A program made the translations under genes and the position numbers. This document shows, in pieces, positions 24,001 to 57,182 of a stretch of 64,000 nt of DNA (position 1 is its first letter; every line of letters starts with the position of its first letter). The notes below the pieces were generated by a model, which searched no databases, was not told the origin of the DNA, and worked only from the letters and a program-made list of their open reading frames with translations. The stretch lies in assembly GCA_029582265.1 (NCBI GenBank), contig CM055837.1, forward strand, positions 7,143,926-7,207,925. The letters are read 5' to 3'. Source of the stretch: Zoroaster sp. YZ-2022 (lineage: Eukaryota > Echinodermata > Asteroidea > Forcipulatida > Zoroasteridae).

Positions 24001-26683
24001 GACTCGAACCAGGGTCCACACAGCTAATAAAGGGGAGGAAATTACCTCTACACCACCCAAATACTGCCAACAATATGTTCATACCTTCCACACCATTGAT
24101 ATTCGGGGCATACACCAACTCTTCGACAACCTTCTGTGTGGGTGTTGGACCACTTCTGCACTGCTTAGCCCAGAAGTTCTCCCTTAGCCACACCAAGCCA
24201 GCCTTGGCCGCTGACCGTAGGATGGCCAGGGGCGGCATGTGTTTGTGCGATGCTTCATGACGGAGCTCCACCATCCACTCCGGGAGGCTTATCTGAGAAA
24301 TCAACATTTTAGAAATTGTGAATGTGCCCAGGGGAGGAGAAGCTCAAGCATTAAGGCTGCGCCGGGTATCTGGATACCCGACCGAAAATGTCATTACCCG
24401 GTTCCATTTTCTGGTTCCAATTACCCGTAAACGACTTTTTAAAAGTCCGACTGAACATTTTAAGTCCCACAAAATAGTGGAAGTCTCTAAACAGAATGAA
24501 GAAAACTTGGATGAAGGCTTTAGAAGTAACATTTGTAGACAACCTTTCACATACTTGCCGGCTTTTGTTTGAAACTTGTGTCCGGTTATTTTATACATTC
24601 GGGAGTATTTATGTGTTTTTGCAAAGTTGTTTACGGGCAGCGGCGTAGCCAGGACTTTTTCAGTGGGGGGGGGCACAGCTTTTCAGTGGGGGGGGGCCCA
24701 GGGGGTATGGGTTTTTCCCCTTTTCTTTTTCTTTTCTGTTTTTTGTGGCACTATGAGGATTTTTCGTGGGGGGGCACTGGAAAATTGTGGGGGGGCACGT
24801 GCCCCCCCAGGCTTCCCCGTGACTCCGCCGCTGTTTACGGGTACCCAGGTATCTGACGATTTAAAATTTTGGGTATCCGGTTCCCAAAATAACCGAAAAC
24901 GCACAGCCCTATCAAGCATGCAACCACCCATTTTCTTTTGAGAGGAAAGTGTACTTATTCAGACAGCGAGCGCAAAGTGTGAAGCCTATACTACAGAGTT
25001 GTAGTACTCATACTGGTACCGTACTCATAAAAAGTACTCATACTGATACTCGAGTACATATTTCTGCACTCGTACTCATGAAAAAGTACTCAACCACAAC
25101 TGGAGTACGAGTACTTGTACTCGTACTCGAGTACATTTTTCTGAGCTCATACTCGTACTCATGAAAAAGTACTCAACTACAAGTCTTATATAATGCAACA
25201 ATGTGAGAGGGCCCTAGAAACTGTTGCCTTCTTGATGCTACAGTATGTGGTCATTGTGGTGCATTCTGAGCAAGCTTTAAGGGAAATTATTGTTTTAATA
25301 TTATTATTTTATTTTATTTTTTTTAATTTGTGGACCTGTGAAACAGTTTCATGCCTGGAAACTGAGATACACTGAGCGGAACGAATGTAGAATACAACCG
25401 CCACTTTTCTGTTGAAATAGTGAAGTATCACAGATTTTCCTTTAACAGATGATAGAGGACACACTTAAGGAGAGGAAAGTGCAGTCAAGTGAGGATTGGA
25501 AACAATATTTTGGGAGATTTTGAGCAATAAATGTATGCACATCCAGTGAGATGTTGGCAATTTTGTCGTCTGCTAACAACACATGCTTTGACATATGGCG
25601 GTAATGGTCGACATTCTTTCCCAAAAATACAGGAATTATTTTTAGGAAACACAACTGACATGAAATCCTTCAAGTTGGTTTCTCTGCAACTATGGTATAA
25701 CTGCAAAAAACTTCAGTGTCTACAGTTTTCAATTACCTCCTTTGCAAGTGTTACAACAGGCTGAGCTTGTCCCTTATTCTGCAAATATCCAGTCATAAGG
25801 TTCACAAATCTGCAACAATCGGGAAAAAAATAAAACTATTGAGTCACTAAACCCTTTTGGTATAATATTTGATCAGTTTTACATTAAAATAACTTGGTGT
25901 TTAGTTGATGATGGAATAAACATCACTTGAAATTTTTCAATTTGAGCTGTTATCCTTTTTGAAAAGGGGGTTACGCCTAGGGTTAAACATCAAAGTATTA
26001 CTACTATCTACCGAATAACAGCCATGCTGTAGATAAGCTGAAGTCTACTTGGCTCATTCTCAGATTCCTCCATTAGTGTCGCCTCTACCAGAGTTGCCGT
26101 GCACTCAATACCAACTGGCATCTTGTCACCAAACCTGTACAGTACGAGAGTCGAGAGTTGGGTAAAATCCAATATTCAGTGGTTGTGTTAAAGTTTTTTG
26201 TACAAATCGACAGGGCTTTAAAGTTTAAAGACAATGCATAGCCATCCCATAGGCTATAGTTAAGTTAGTATGACTGAGGGTCAACTCAATCACTGCTGGG
26301 CATCCTCCACCATGTCCACATCTAATTTTGGACAAAGCTGTCACAGGAATGGCTCTATTATTGAGGGCTAATGTGACTTCTCATGTTAAGAGGTGGTTGT
26401 TCGCATTGTTGAGGCCATGTGTCGAAAATAGACGCCGTTTAGCATTGATATTGTATCCAGATAAGAGTAGACGGCACATGTTTTCAATAATATTAATAAG
26501 AATAGGCCTATATTAATAATTATTATAAAGACCATCATACCGACATTTCCATGCACCTACTCTTTCCAAACCATCTAGCCTTTTTAGTAAGTCTTCATCG
26601 TATAAACAGTTGTAAATTTCTTCAAATTCTCGTTTATTTTTCCAGCCAACCACTCGTGTCTGAAACTTCGTGGGCGCCGCCAT
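18001..26683 (-). CDS. LAS1L: LAS1-like ribosome biogenesis protein (pre-rRNA ITS2 endonuclease)
   Basis: LAS1 is the HEPN-fold nuclease that cuts ITS2 during 60S subunit maturation, acting with the kinase NOL9/Grc3 in the nucleolus/nucleoplasm. Twelve exons, 5' to 3' on the minus strand: 26683-26541, 26134-26012, 25809-25737, 24292-24085, 23877-23831, 23558-23470, 23102-23020, 21442-21239, 20691-20565, 20173-19866, 18852-18735, 18148-18001. All phases join, giving 556 residues. N-terminal Las1 domain: VVGWKNKREFEEIY, QLIYSMAVIRFVNLM, then PEWMVELRHEASHKHMP at 117-133, which holds the HEPN RX4H motif (R124, H129). Family-typical DGYLVPTTEQLEALRI and a C-terminal WSRFPIGSLPGQ follow. Donors are GT; exon 10 uses a weak GTTTGT supported by phase and by the motif after it. 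The start ATG overlaps a YY1-like site. The introns hold MITEs and a LINE end. Confidence 0.93.
18207..18395. mobile_element. MITE remnant with GGCCCAATTTCA-type inverted ends
   Basis: Left end GGGCCTAATTTCATCGAG and right end AGCTCTCTGAAATTGGCCCC are imperfect inverted repeats, with GCTTAGCAAAA words inside. Related ends occur at 45457-45536 and 2047-2078. It lies in the short interval between LAS1L exons 11 and 12. Confidence 0.6.
19187..19436. mobile_element. Foldback MITE in a LAS1L intron
   Basis: Inverted arms of about 30 bp: CCCTAATTTGCCACAGTGACC at the left is mirrored by GGTCACTATGGCAAATTAGGG at the right. No coding capacity. It sits in the intron between exons 10 and 11. Confidence 0.8.
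20748..20814. repeat. 11-bp tandem repeat (ATTACATAATC)
   Basis: Five to six copies of ATTACATAATC in the intron after LAS1L exon 8. Confidence 0.85.
20861..21123. mobile_element. TTAA-flanked MITE, family F (ends CCCTAACC)
   Basis: Begins TTAACCCTAACCACC and ends GGGGGGTTAGGGTTAA, with TTAA at both borders. Near-identical internal text recurs at 49205-49453 and 59101-59329 (GGCCATAAGTGCTGAATATG or its complement). TTAA targets and CCC-starting ends fit piggyBac-type non-autonomous elements. Confidence 0.85.
21640..22142 (+). mobile_element. 3' end of a CR1/L2-type LINE
   Basis: Translating the plus strand gives the characteristic RT C-terminal tail: IAPIYISELLEVYTP, RYWGDKSFSDAAPRL, then a stop where Trp is usual, then NHLPTKLKS and FKSLLKTHLM. 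A 3' UTR follows, ending CACCTTGAGCACCCAGCAG, TGTGGATATGTGCACGCTAC and ATTATTA. It is strongly 5' truncated and decayed, and lies in the intron between LAS1L exons 7 and 8. Its 3' end resembles the SINE family 1 tail. Confidence 0.8.
22158..22240. repeat. Hairpin-forming inverted repeat
   Basis: CATTTCAAACCTAG ... TTTCTCAAAGGCAA is followed after a short loop by TTGCCTTTGAGAAA ... CTAGATTTGAAATG. Likely a tiny MITE. The next 480 bp, to about 22730, carry repeated ATGCAACA and TTTATTTACAT words between TTAACCCTAACCATGCT and AGCATGGTTAA. Confidence 0.75.
24638..24833. mobile_element. hAT-like MITE with 8-bp target duplication
   Basis: It starts CAGCGGCGTAGCCAGG and ends CCGTGACTCCGCCGCTG. TTTACGGG is present directly on both sides (24630-24637 and 24834-24841). 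CAG...CTG ends and an 8-bp duplication are typical of hAT elements. The interior is G- then C-rich with no ORF. It sits in the intron between LAS1L exons 3 and 4. Confidence 0.9.
24990..25187. repeat. GAGTAC word array with inverted ends
   Basis: Many copies of GTACTC, GAGTAC and palindromic GTACTCGAGTAC words, bounded by GTTGTAGTACTCATAC and GAAAAAGTACTCAACTACAA, which are roughly inverted. Probably a small DNA element filled with a short word. Confidence 0.75.
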
Positions 26684-26690
26684 CTTGAAT
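26672..26690 (-). promoter_or_regulatory. YY1-like site overlapping the LAS1L start codon
   Basis: The minus strand reads TTCAAGATGGCGGCGCCCAC, which contains the AAGATGGCGGC consensus of YY1 with its ATG being the start codon. This arrangement is common at housekeeping and ribosome-biogenesis genes. Upstream sequence includes ACGCGTACG and no clear TATA box. Confidence 0.6.
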
Positions 26691-27542
26691 AAGATTAGGC
26701 ATGTACGCGTACGACAACCGGATTTAAAATGTAACAATTGTTTAAAACAAAATAAATTAAAATAGCAAAATACCAGCAAATAAAATTTATTTATTTTATA
26801 AAATTCTATAATATATATTATTATACTATATATAATTTAATATAATAATTTGTTACAACAAATACCAACTTTAAATATTTTTATTCAGATAGAGGTTACA
26901 TTCCATGAACGAAATCCCTTCACACATGAGCTGAGTGGTAGAAAGTTTTTACTGTCGTCTGCTTCTCGATTTATTCATCACATATTTTTGCATAACAAAC
27001 AAGACGGAGAAACGGCCTTTGTTGAAATGCGGTAGTCTTGTGCACTCATCCACATTGAATGTATGCAATAGAATATTTGAAGAAATATCTTTAGGCTAAG
27101 TTTAAAATCTTTTGGATTTTGCCTGCAGACAGAATCTGAGCCAGGCCAGTCAGAGCCAAGCCCAAGGCAAAAGCAATGCCAATGGTTTACTCGACAATCC
27201 CAAGATGGTAGCCAGCATCTTGCAATTCCGGTTGTGGTTAAATACAGGTAAAAACTATTGTTAAATTAGTTATGCATAATTTTTTTTAAATGATACATTA
27301 ACCTAAAAACAAAATATCCTTTTTGTGAGTGTGACTGTTGCTGTGTTGTTAGTTACTGTAACGTTAGTGTTAAATACAAAAGAGAATGTGCAATAAAAAC
27401 GTGGGGGTGGGGGTGGGATGCGGAAGGGATGTACAATTTGTTGAGTGCAGTTTATTGGTATCATGGTAGTACAATCTGCATTATTAATCTTAGGATCGAG
27501 TTGTACAATTTGGGAAAATTGCGACCTACCCAAATAAACCAT
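26690..27542. other. Intergenic sequence upstream of LAS1L
   Basis: AT-rich sequence with no supported gene or clear repeat. The first ~150 bp presumably include the LAS1L promoter. Confidence 0.4.
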
Positions 27543-28649
27543 ATCGGAATTGCTGCAAGCATTCGCATTGACTTGAAAAACAACCTCTTACATTGGAAAA
27601 AATGAGTCCCCTTGCATACGAGGATATATCAAAAGCAATAGGGGTGATTTTTTTTTGGTGTTAAAGGGGGACTGTCGTGGATTTAAATCGAACAGTTAAA
27701 TATGTGATCGTTTTATTCTTTTATATCAGTAAAAGATCAATAAAATTTTTGTTTTGTGTTTTTATTGTTTTTGAGAGTGTTATTTTACCATTGTAAAAAT
27801 GCCCCCCACTTTTACTAATTGTTCCCGCCCTGCACAGAGGAGCTGTTCGTGACGTCATGTCGGGAAGAGAAATTCGGCTCAAAACTCGGCTCAAAATGAT
27901 CGCTGCACAAAACTGTGTGAGCCGATGGACCCGACCACTTTACTCTTGTCAGCCGAACTTTGCTCGTCCAAATACGGCGATATTTTGGGTCACTTGGGAA
28001 CAGATGAAGGCTAACACCGTCTTTCGTGGTGTTGCTGCATCCTGCGGAAACACATCTTCCCGGCATTTTATTAGTACCGGAAACAAAAATCCCGGAAGAA
28101 ATGAAATCGATGCTACGTGTGAAACGTATGTATGTACACGTACATCATGAACACATCGGATCTTCCCGACCTTACGTCACATATCTTATGCAAATGAAGC
28201 TTCCACCATGGGGCGGGGTAGCCTCCCCCAAACACTTCAAACATTGTTTTAAAATACTTGTACTCAGAAATCAATTATTAAATAGACACAGGTGGGTCTC
28301 AAAAACAATATTTTATTACAAAACGCCTTAACTTAAGGCGTAGTAAAGGATGTCAGTCCCTCTTTAAGTTGCAAGTTTTTTACGTGTTATGACAACATTA
28401 CAGAATTTTTTTCTTTGAAATCACTCGTAAGGTATAAAAATTGAAGTATTCTGTTTATGATCTTATCAATTTTGAAGAAAAATTTTCCATAATGTCATAA
28501 TACGTAAAAAAACTTGCAACTTATTACCCCCAAAAAAATTGCCCCCTCCCCCCCCCCATATTGTCTTCTCACATATCCTTGTATGCAAGGGTACTCAAAG
28601 GTACGACGTTGTTTTTCAAGTCAATGCGCATGCTCGCGGAAATTCTGAT
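27543..28649. mobile_element. Long-inverted-repeat element carrying a THAP fragment
   Basis: Arms of about 100 bp. The left arm (27543-27660) contains GCATTGACTTGAAAAACAAC, CCTTGCATACGAGGATAT and TAGGGGTGATTTTTTTTTGG. The right arm (about 28500-28649) is its reverse complement, containing ATATCCTTGTATGCAAGG and GTTGTTTTTCAAGTCAATGC. Inside is a second unit, 27661-28367, bounded by TTAAAGGGGGACTG and CAGTCCCTCTTTAA. A THAP-type ORF lies within. No flanking duplication could be fixed. Confidence 0.75.
27815..28066 (-). pseudogene. THAP zinc-finger domain fragment
   Basis: An 83-codon ORF with a C2CH THAP signature: C5 and C10 (MPGRCVSAGC), FPSDPKYRRIW, a KVRLTRVKW segment, then LCSDHFEP with C54 and H57. 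THAP domains bind DNA and occur in host regulators and in P-element-type transposases. The usual residues after HFEP and the C-terminal AVP(T)-type box are missing. The frame stops after SSSVQGGNN with no good donor site. With its position inside an inverted-repeat element, this points to a transposon-derived or captured exon fragment and not a working gene. Confidence 0.75.
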
Positions 28650-28732
28650 AAGGCTTATTGCGTGTAACAATTACATTCTATGTGATAACTCCAAATCTAG
28701 ACAGGGCTCTATAAAGTACATTACACTTGGGG

Positions 28733-28978
28733 AGGGCCAAAGTCATGGTACAGCCAAGCCTTTGAGAAGCCTGGTCAGGCCTAGGCTACCTGGCCTCCTA
28801 ATTGTCTTTTGTGAGTCCTAATCCTGTAACAATACAGTACCTGCCAATCAACATTACCTGGGCTTCTGGAGGGCCTAGCCCAGGCAAGCGGAGCTCATTA
28901 TATAGGCCAGTAGGCAGGGGAAAAGCCTGGGCCTGCCCAGGCTTCTCAAAGGCCTGGCTGTACCATGACTTTGGCCCT
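28733..28978. mobile_element. Foldback MITE (GGGCCAAAGTCATGG ends)
   Basis: Left arm GGGCCAAAGTCATGGTACAG then CCTTTGAGAAGCCTGG; right arm CCAGGCTTCTCAAAGG then CTGTACCATGACTTTGGCCC. Arms are about 40 bp, the whole about 245 bp, with no ORF. The interior repeats CCTGG/CCAGG words. Confidence 0.85.
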
Positions 28979-29487
28979 ATTTTAATTGTCCCGTCAAAGA
29001 AAGTGCACCTTGATCAGTTAATGGAACAGTTTCATTTGTATGGCCAATCTAAATCCTTGAACCCAGCCAAGAATAACAGACTGTCTGCACTGTAACAACA
29101 GAGTCCTTGGAAATTTTATTTCCAGTTGACTGAATGGTATAAAATGTATGGTATACAATCATTGCTAACATAAAAGATATTCACTGTTCAGTGTATATGT
29201 ATAACACATGGTTCTTTGCCATGGTGAAATGGAATATAATTTTTCTAAAGAAATAATAAGTTCAGAGTAAAATGGAGTATGTTTAAACAAGTATTTGAAA
29301 TATTTTTTTAATTTAAAGGCCACGTATATGTGTTATTGAATTTTTGTTCATTTAACCCTCCTATTATCAAAACCATTCGTTTTTCATAGGATTTTGAGGT
29401 ATCGAACTTTACAAGGGTTTTAATATCTAGGGCCCTATATATTTGCAGTATTTCATTGTTGTAATGAGCACAGGATACACAGTACAC

Positions 29488-29876
29488 TTTAGGCCAACAA
29501 AAAAATCTCCGGTTTCTGGTCTCCGCGTGCATCGCCTAAGATCCGCCTGTCAGCATTTTTAACTTTTTTTTGTGCTATGAAACAATGTCCAATTTCAGCC
29601 AAAATTGCAGGATTGATTGGAATTCTGCCGTGCTGTGTTTTAAATGACTTATTCACATAGGGGTATGAACGTTTGCCTGATTTGTGAGGCCTCTCATAGC
29701 CACCATGTATATGGGAAATTTGGTCGCCGCATATACATGTGTCACGTATTTCCCTGTTTGGAAAAACATAAATAAAAAAATTCCCCCCCCCCCCAAAAAA
29801 AAAAATTTCAACCGCACCGATTTTAAAGTCGACCAAGGACCAGAAACTTTTTTTTTTTTTTGGCCTTAAAAAGTTC
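29488..29876. mobile_element. MITE, family H (GGCCAACAAAAAAATCTCCGG ends)
   Basis: Shares about 350 bp with 40273-40640, including GCTATGAAACAATGTCCAAT, ATGAACGTTTGCCTGATTTG and ATATGGGAAATTTGGT. Ends are imperfectly inverted (TTTAGGCCAACAAAAAAATC versus TTTTTTTTTTGGCCTTAA) and compatible with TTAA-type borders. The interior is non-coding. It lies just upstream of the STAND NTPase start. Confidence 0.75.
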
Positions 29877-30042
29877 AAATAATTTGAGTAAGTCCTTGAA
29901 GCACTGTTATAATTGTGCTTTGAATGACTCATTATTTGAACAGTATATTTTGGTTGTACTTCCTCTTTTGCTGTAGGTTTCTGTTATGATAAAATGAGTC
30001 CAAGTATTCAAATAATATGAGAAAGCTGTTATCAGTGAAATC

Positions 30043-52994
<22,952 letters not shown>

Positions 52995-52998
<4 letters not shown>

Positions 52999-53318
52999 CC
53001 CTCCTACCACTACAACGGTCAAAATCAGTCAAAATTGTTTTATATACTTGCCAAGGGATCCAGTTCACTTAAAAGTCAAACACAATCAAACCTTATGTGT
53101 AGTAAGTACATTTACAGGTCAAAATGAGGCGACCGTTTTTGACTGGGAAAATCATTGTCTGGTATTGTTCAGGTTGGTCAAAATGACAGTCAAAACCAGT
53201 CAAAAATGCCCCTGTGTGCACATTAGGGTCAAGGGTCAACAGTCAAAACGGGCGGTTGACTGATTTTGACCTCTATAGCTACTTGCCGCTAAAGCGCAGC
53301 TATAGTAAGGAGGGTTAA
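52995..53318. mobile_element. TTAA-type MITE positioned on the STAND stop codon
   Basis: Left border TTAGCCCTCCTACC (TTAA changed to TTAG), right border AAGGAGGGTTAA. The interior of GTCAAAA words matches 47074-47388. The predicted stop codon TAG (52996-52998) is the last three bases of the left TTAA-type border. Removing the element would still leave TAA in frame. Confidence 0.82.
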
Positions 53319-53468
53319 ACAACTTGTGTATGATGCAATGTACATTTTTTGAATGTATGAAGAAGCCCTGCATCTTTTTTTTAAATTGTACTTGTGAAAA
53401 TGGTTACATTCTATTGGCACATTGCAGTAAGCGATTGGTTCATAATTAAGGCCTTTGGTAATTTTTAT

Positions 53469-53607
53469 GGAGTGCCATGGCTGAGCGGTTCAGTGCATCG
53501 GATTTGTGTTCTGATGGCCGAGTTGTCAGAATGTGGGTTCGAATACCAACCACGACCATGGTGCTCATGTCCTTGAACAAGACACTTTACCGTTTATCCT
53601 TTTCTCA
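53469..53607 (+). mobile_element. SINE fragment (tRNA head only)
   Basis: GGAGTGCCATGGCTGAGCGG head with box B GTGGGTTCGAATACCAACCA, truncated after ACACTTTACC. Confidence 0.8.
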
Positions 53608-54217
53608 TATACCAACTTTTCACAAAGTTCTTGGATTATATATACCGGTAATTGATTAAATTGATAATCTGGTAGTTACCCATGGTGTACTATCGTCAGT
53701 TTAAAGACAGTGTAGTCTGTTAATATGCAGTGGTATTGAGTCGCAATGCTAGGTCTGTGAATACAAATGCAAGTGCAAGCTACCAGTAGATTTTGTTTGT
53801 TTGTGGTTTGACTCATTTGCGGTTTTTAAGCATGACTGAGTTTTTCCATGGTTTAATTATAACTGCAGTGACATGTACACAGTGCATACTGATACATACA
53901 TTTTAATACTTTTATACTATCCTTTTTATTGTTATAAATACCTCAAGTGAAAGTAAACATTTTTATATACAAAATTTAAGAGATGAGATTCACATTTATT
54001 TTACATATACATAACTATTTAGCTCTACCGAGTTTTTAAAATTATTGTGATAATTAATGTGAATGGATTAGATTGTAAGTGTATTTGAAATGTGCAAGTA
54101 TATTTGTATAATTGTTTTTAATTATTATGTATATATTGAAATCTAGTGTATATTTTGCATAGTTATTAGAACAGACTCAATGTAATGCAATAATTGAGAA
54201 ATAACTATAATTTGTTA

Positions 54218-54529
54218 TTAACCCTCCTATAGGTTTAACACTCAAAGACACTCAAAATTTGTATGTCTCTCTTAACCCATTGACTTTGTGCAGTGCACTC
54301 AAATACATGCAAACACATGTGGCTGTGTGATAGGAGGTCAAACCCAAAGACACTCAAAATTTGTATGTAACTCCCAACCCATTGACTTTGTGCAGTGCAC
54401 TCATACACAGCTGTGTGTGACTCTGTGGTTTGACTTACCAATTGGCAATGCACCCAAAAATACTCAAGTGACTGTCTGTGAGTGCCGTGCTGACTGGGCC
54501 AAATTTCAGCCTGGGCATAGGAGGGTTAA
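54218..54529. mobile_element. TTAA-flanked MITE, CACTCAAA-word interior
   Basis: Filled site: TTGTTATTAACCCTCCTATA to GCATAGGAGGGTTAAAACAT. Empty site in copy 2 (about 55860-55876): TTGTTATTAAAACATTT. This proves insertion at TTAA with TTAA duplicated. The interior contains about a 110-bp internal duplication (ACTCAAAATTTGTATGT, CCATTGACTTTGTGCAGTGC). Confidence 0.95.
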
Positions 54530-54732
54530 AACATTTAAATGGACAGCATCAACAGGGCATGGAATCGGAGTGCTTATTTTAGATTAACTCAGTAACTAAA
54601 AATAATTCCACATATATGATAAGGTCTTATTACTGTAATTGCTGCATAACTGAGCCAGTAATTTTCAGTCACTGATCATCTTTAACTAGGACATCGATTC
54701 TACGTCCTGTTGAAAGTTTGCTCTGATCATAT

Positions 54733-55096
54733 GGAGTGCCATGGTCGAACGGTTTAGTGCATCGGATTTGTGTTCTGATGGCCGAGTCGTCAGAATGTGG
54801 GTTCGAATCCCAACCGCGACCATGGTGCTTGTGTCCTTGAACAAGACACTTTACCATAATTGCTTTCTCTCCACCCAGGGGTAAATGGGTACCTGTGAGG
54901 GCAGAGTTGGTCGTTGTTTGATTAGCCCTACATGCGCTGTAATGGCAGCAATTGAGCTGTATACTCCCCAGGGAGCTGAGATGGTTTCAGGAATGATTTA
55001 TGCACCTGATGAGCAGGGGTAATAATGTAATGCGCCTTGAGCACCAGTTTGGTAGATACGTGCGCTATATAAGTCCACATTATTATTATTATTATT
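54733..55096 (+). mobile_element. tRNA-derived SINE, family 1 (copy 1)
   Basis: Complete: head GGAGTGCCATGGTCGAACGG, body with CTCCACCCAGGGGTAAATGG, tail GCGCCTTGAGCACCAG to (ATT)n. The duplication junction lies right after the tail. Confidence 0.92.
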
Positions 55097-55353
55097 ACAC
55101 AGTGCCTACTGTATACATTTTAATACTTTTATACTATCCTTTTTATTGTTATAAATACCTAAAGTGAAAGTAAACATTTTTATATACAAAATTTAAGAGA
55201 TGAGATTCACATTTATTTTACATATACATAACTATTTAGCTCTACCGAGTTTTTAAAATTATTGTGATGATTAATGTGAATGGAATAGATTGTAAGTGTA
55301 TTTGAAATGTGCAAGTATATTTGTATAATTGTTTTTAATTATTATGTATATAT

Positions 55354-55794
55354 GACATAAAACACAATAAAGGGGGCCACTTTCCCACCGTCACGTTAGC
55401 AGTTTTTCTAATGGTTATTTTTTTTTAAATATCTGAAACCACCCAAAATGAATTTCAACATTTGAATAGACATGCATGCTTATCCTAAAGATAATTTGAG
55501 TTGATTATTACTATTATTTTTTAATTACCCTAAAATTTCCATCAACAATTGGACGGAAAAGTGAGGTAACTTTTTCCGTCCAACTTTTATGGAAATTTGA
55601 GGGTAAAAAAATAAAAAAATAAAATAAATCAACTCAAATTAGTTCTAGTATAAGCCTGCATGTCCATTCACATATTGAAACACTTTTTGGTCGGTTTCAG
55701 GTACTTGAAAATAAATAACAACCATTGGAAAAACTGCTAACGTGACGGATGCAAAGTGGCCCCCTTTATTGTGTTTTATGTCATATTGAAATCT
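55354..55794. mobile_element. Foldback (palindromic) MITE, intact
   Basis: About 440 bp, nearly palindromic over its whole length. Ends are TGACATAAAACACAATAAAG and the inverse CTTTATTGTGTTTTATGTCA. The centre is ACCCTAAAATTTCCATCAAC ... TTATGGAAATTTGAGGGT. The empty site in copy 1 is ATGTATATATTGAAATC (about 54128-54144). The duplicated target is at most ATAT and includes TA, as expected for Tc1/mariner-type MITEs. Confidence 0.93.
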
Positions 55795-56064
55795 AGTGTA
55801 TATTTTGCATAGTTATTAGAACAGACTCAATGTAATGCAATAATTGAGAAATAACTATAATTTGTTATTAAAACATTTAAATGGACAGCATCAACAGGGC
55901 ATGGAATCGGAGTGCTTATTTTAGATTAACTCAATAACTGAAAATAATTCCACATATGATAAGGTCTTATTACTGTAACTGCTGCATAACTGAGCCAGTA
56001 ATTTTCAGTCACTTAAACTAGGACATCGATTCTACGTCCTGTTGAAAGTTTGCTCTGATCATAT

Positions 56065-56334
56065 GGAGTGCCATGGTCGAGCGGTTTAGTGCATCGGATT
56101 TGTGTTCTGATGGCCGAGTCGTCAGAATGTGGGTTCGAATCCCAACCGCGACCATGGTGCTTGTGTCCTTGAGCAAGACACTTTACCATAATTGCTTTCT
56201 CTCCACCCAGGGGTAAATGGGTACCTGTGATGGCAGAGTTGGTTGTTGTTTGATTAGCCCATATGCGCTGAAATGACAGCTGTATACTCCCCAGGGAGCT
56301 GAGATGGTTATTATTATTATTATTATTATTATTA
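56065..56334 (+). mobile_element. tRNA-derived SINE, family 1 (copy 2, internally deleted)
   Basis: Head and central body as in copy 1, but the sequence jumps from GGGAGCTGAGATGG directly to (ATT)n and has lost the GCGCCTTGAG tail. Confidence 0.9.
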
Positions 56335-57182
56335 TCGTGACGATACTGCCCCTTTGAGCGAACATGTCAGGAAAGTTTCAATAAATATTGTACTTAAAAA
56401 ATTAAAAAATTTCTAAGACTAATTGTGTTATTAAAAGAGTGATCAAACAGTACTGAAAGTTGTGATATTGCTGGTTTGTGTGTACAAGGGAGGGGAGGGA
56501 AAAGTGGCCACAATGAGCAGATTTAATTTGTGATGTTATTGCAGGTGGTCACATTATCCAATTGTTAATGTGTATTCCTATTATGGCTACCCCACTGCAA
56601 AATACATACCTGTACATACACAATCCATCCCAACCCATAGGAACAGTCTAAGCTGTTCAGCCAACAAACTGGCTTTAAAGTCACATCGTGGGGGATAGGG
56701 AATATTCTCAGTTGTAGATTCTGAAATATGCTGAAACAGGCTAACGTGATGGACCTTCACAAAACAAATTCACAGGTATGTACGCTGTAAACGCATAAGG
56801 TAATGCACATGTTGACCAGTGCTAATCAGTGCGTTTTATTCTCCAAACGGAACCAAATATATGTCGATTGGATAGCCATGGGAATGATAAATGGGACAGG
56901 TGCATACAATTTTCATGTTTATACATAATGCACAGTAAAACCTGTTTACAGTGGACACCACACAAGAGGCCATTGTAGTAGTGCACATTATATCCAGGTT
57001 TATATGGTAAAAAATATGGCGCAGTCCTGCATCTGATAAGCACCACTTAATGGGGGGCTATGAAATGTGTTCACATCAGAAAAAAATGATACATCTCTCA
57101 GGTCCATTTTAAAGGCTGCCCTCATTGAAAAGGTTCCTACTCTGCCCAAGTAGCAGAACCGACCACACATTGTCAACCGACG
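56335..57182. other. Intergenic sequence between the duplication and CMSS1
   Basis: No supported gene. It should contain the CMSS1 3' untranslated region near 57180 on the minus strand. Nothing else is recognised. Confidence 0.4.

Larger units (their letters stand above)
53877..56334 (+). repeat. Tandem duplication of a ~0.9 kb unit with different insertions
   Basis: Copy 1 (53877-55096) and copy 2 (55097-56334) share ACACAGTGC at the start, the TTTATACTATCCTTTTTATT and TTTAGCTCTACCGAGTTTTT segments, the AAATGGACAGCATCAACAGG segment, and a terminal family 1 SINE. Copy 1 holds a TTAA MITE (54218-54529) absent from copy 2. Copy 2 holds a foldback element (55354-55794) absent from copy 1. Each copy therefore preserves the empty site of the other's insertion. 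Confidence 0.93.
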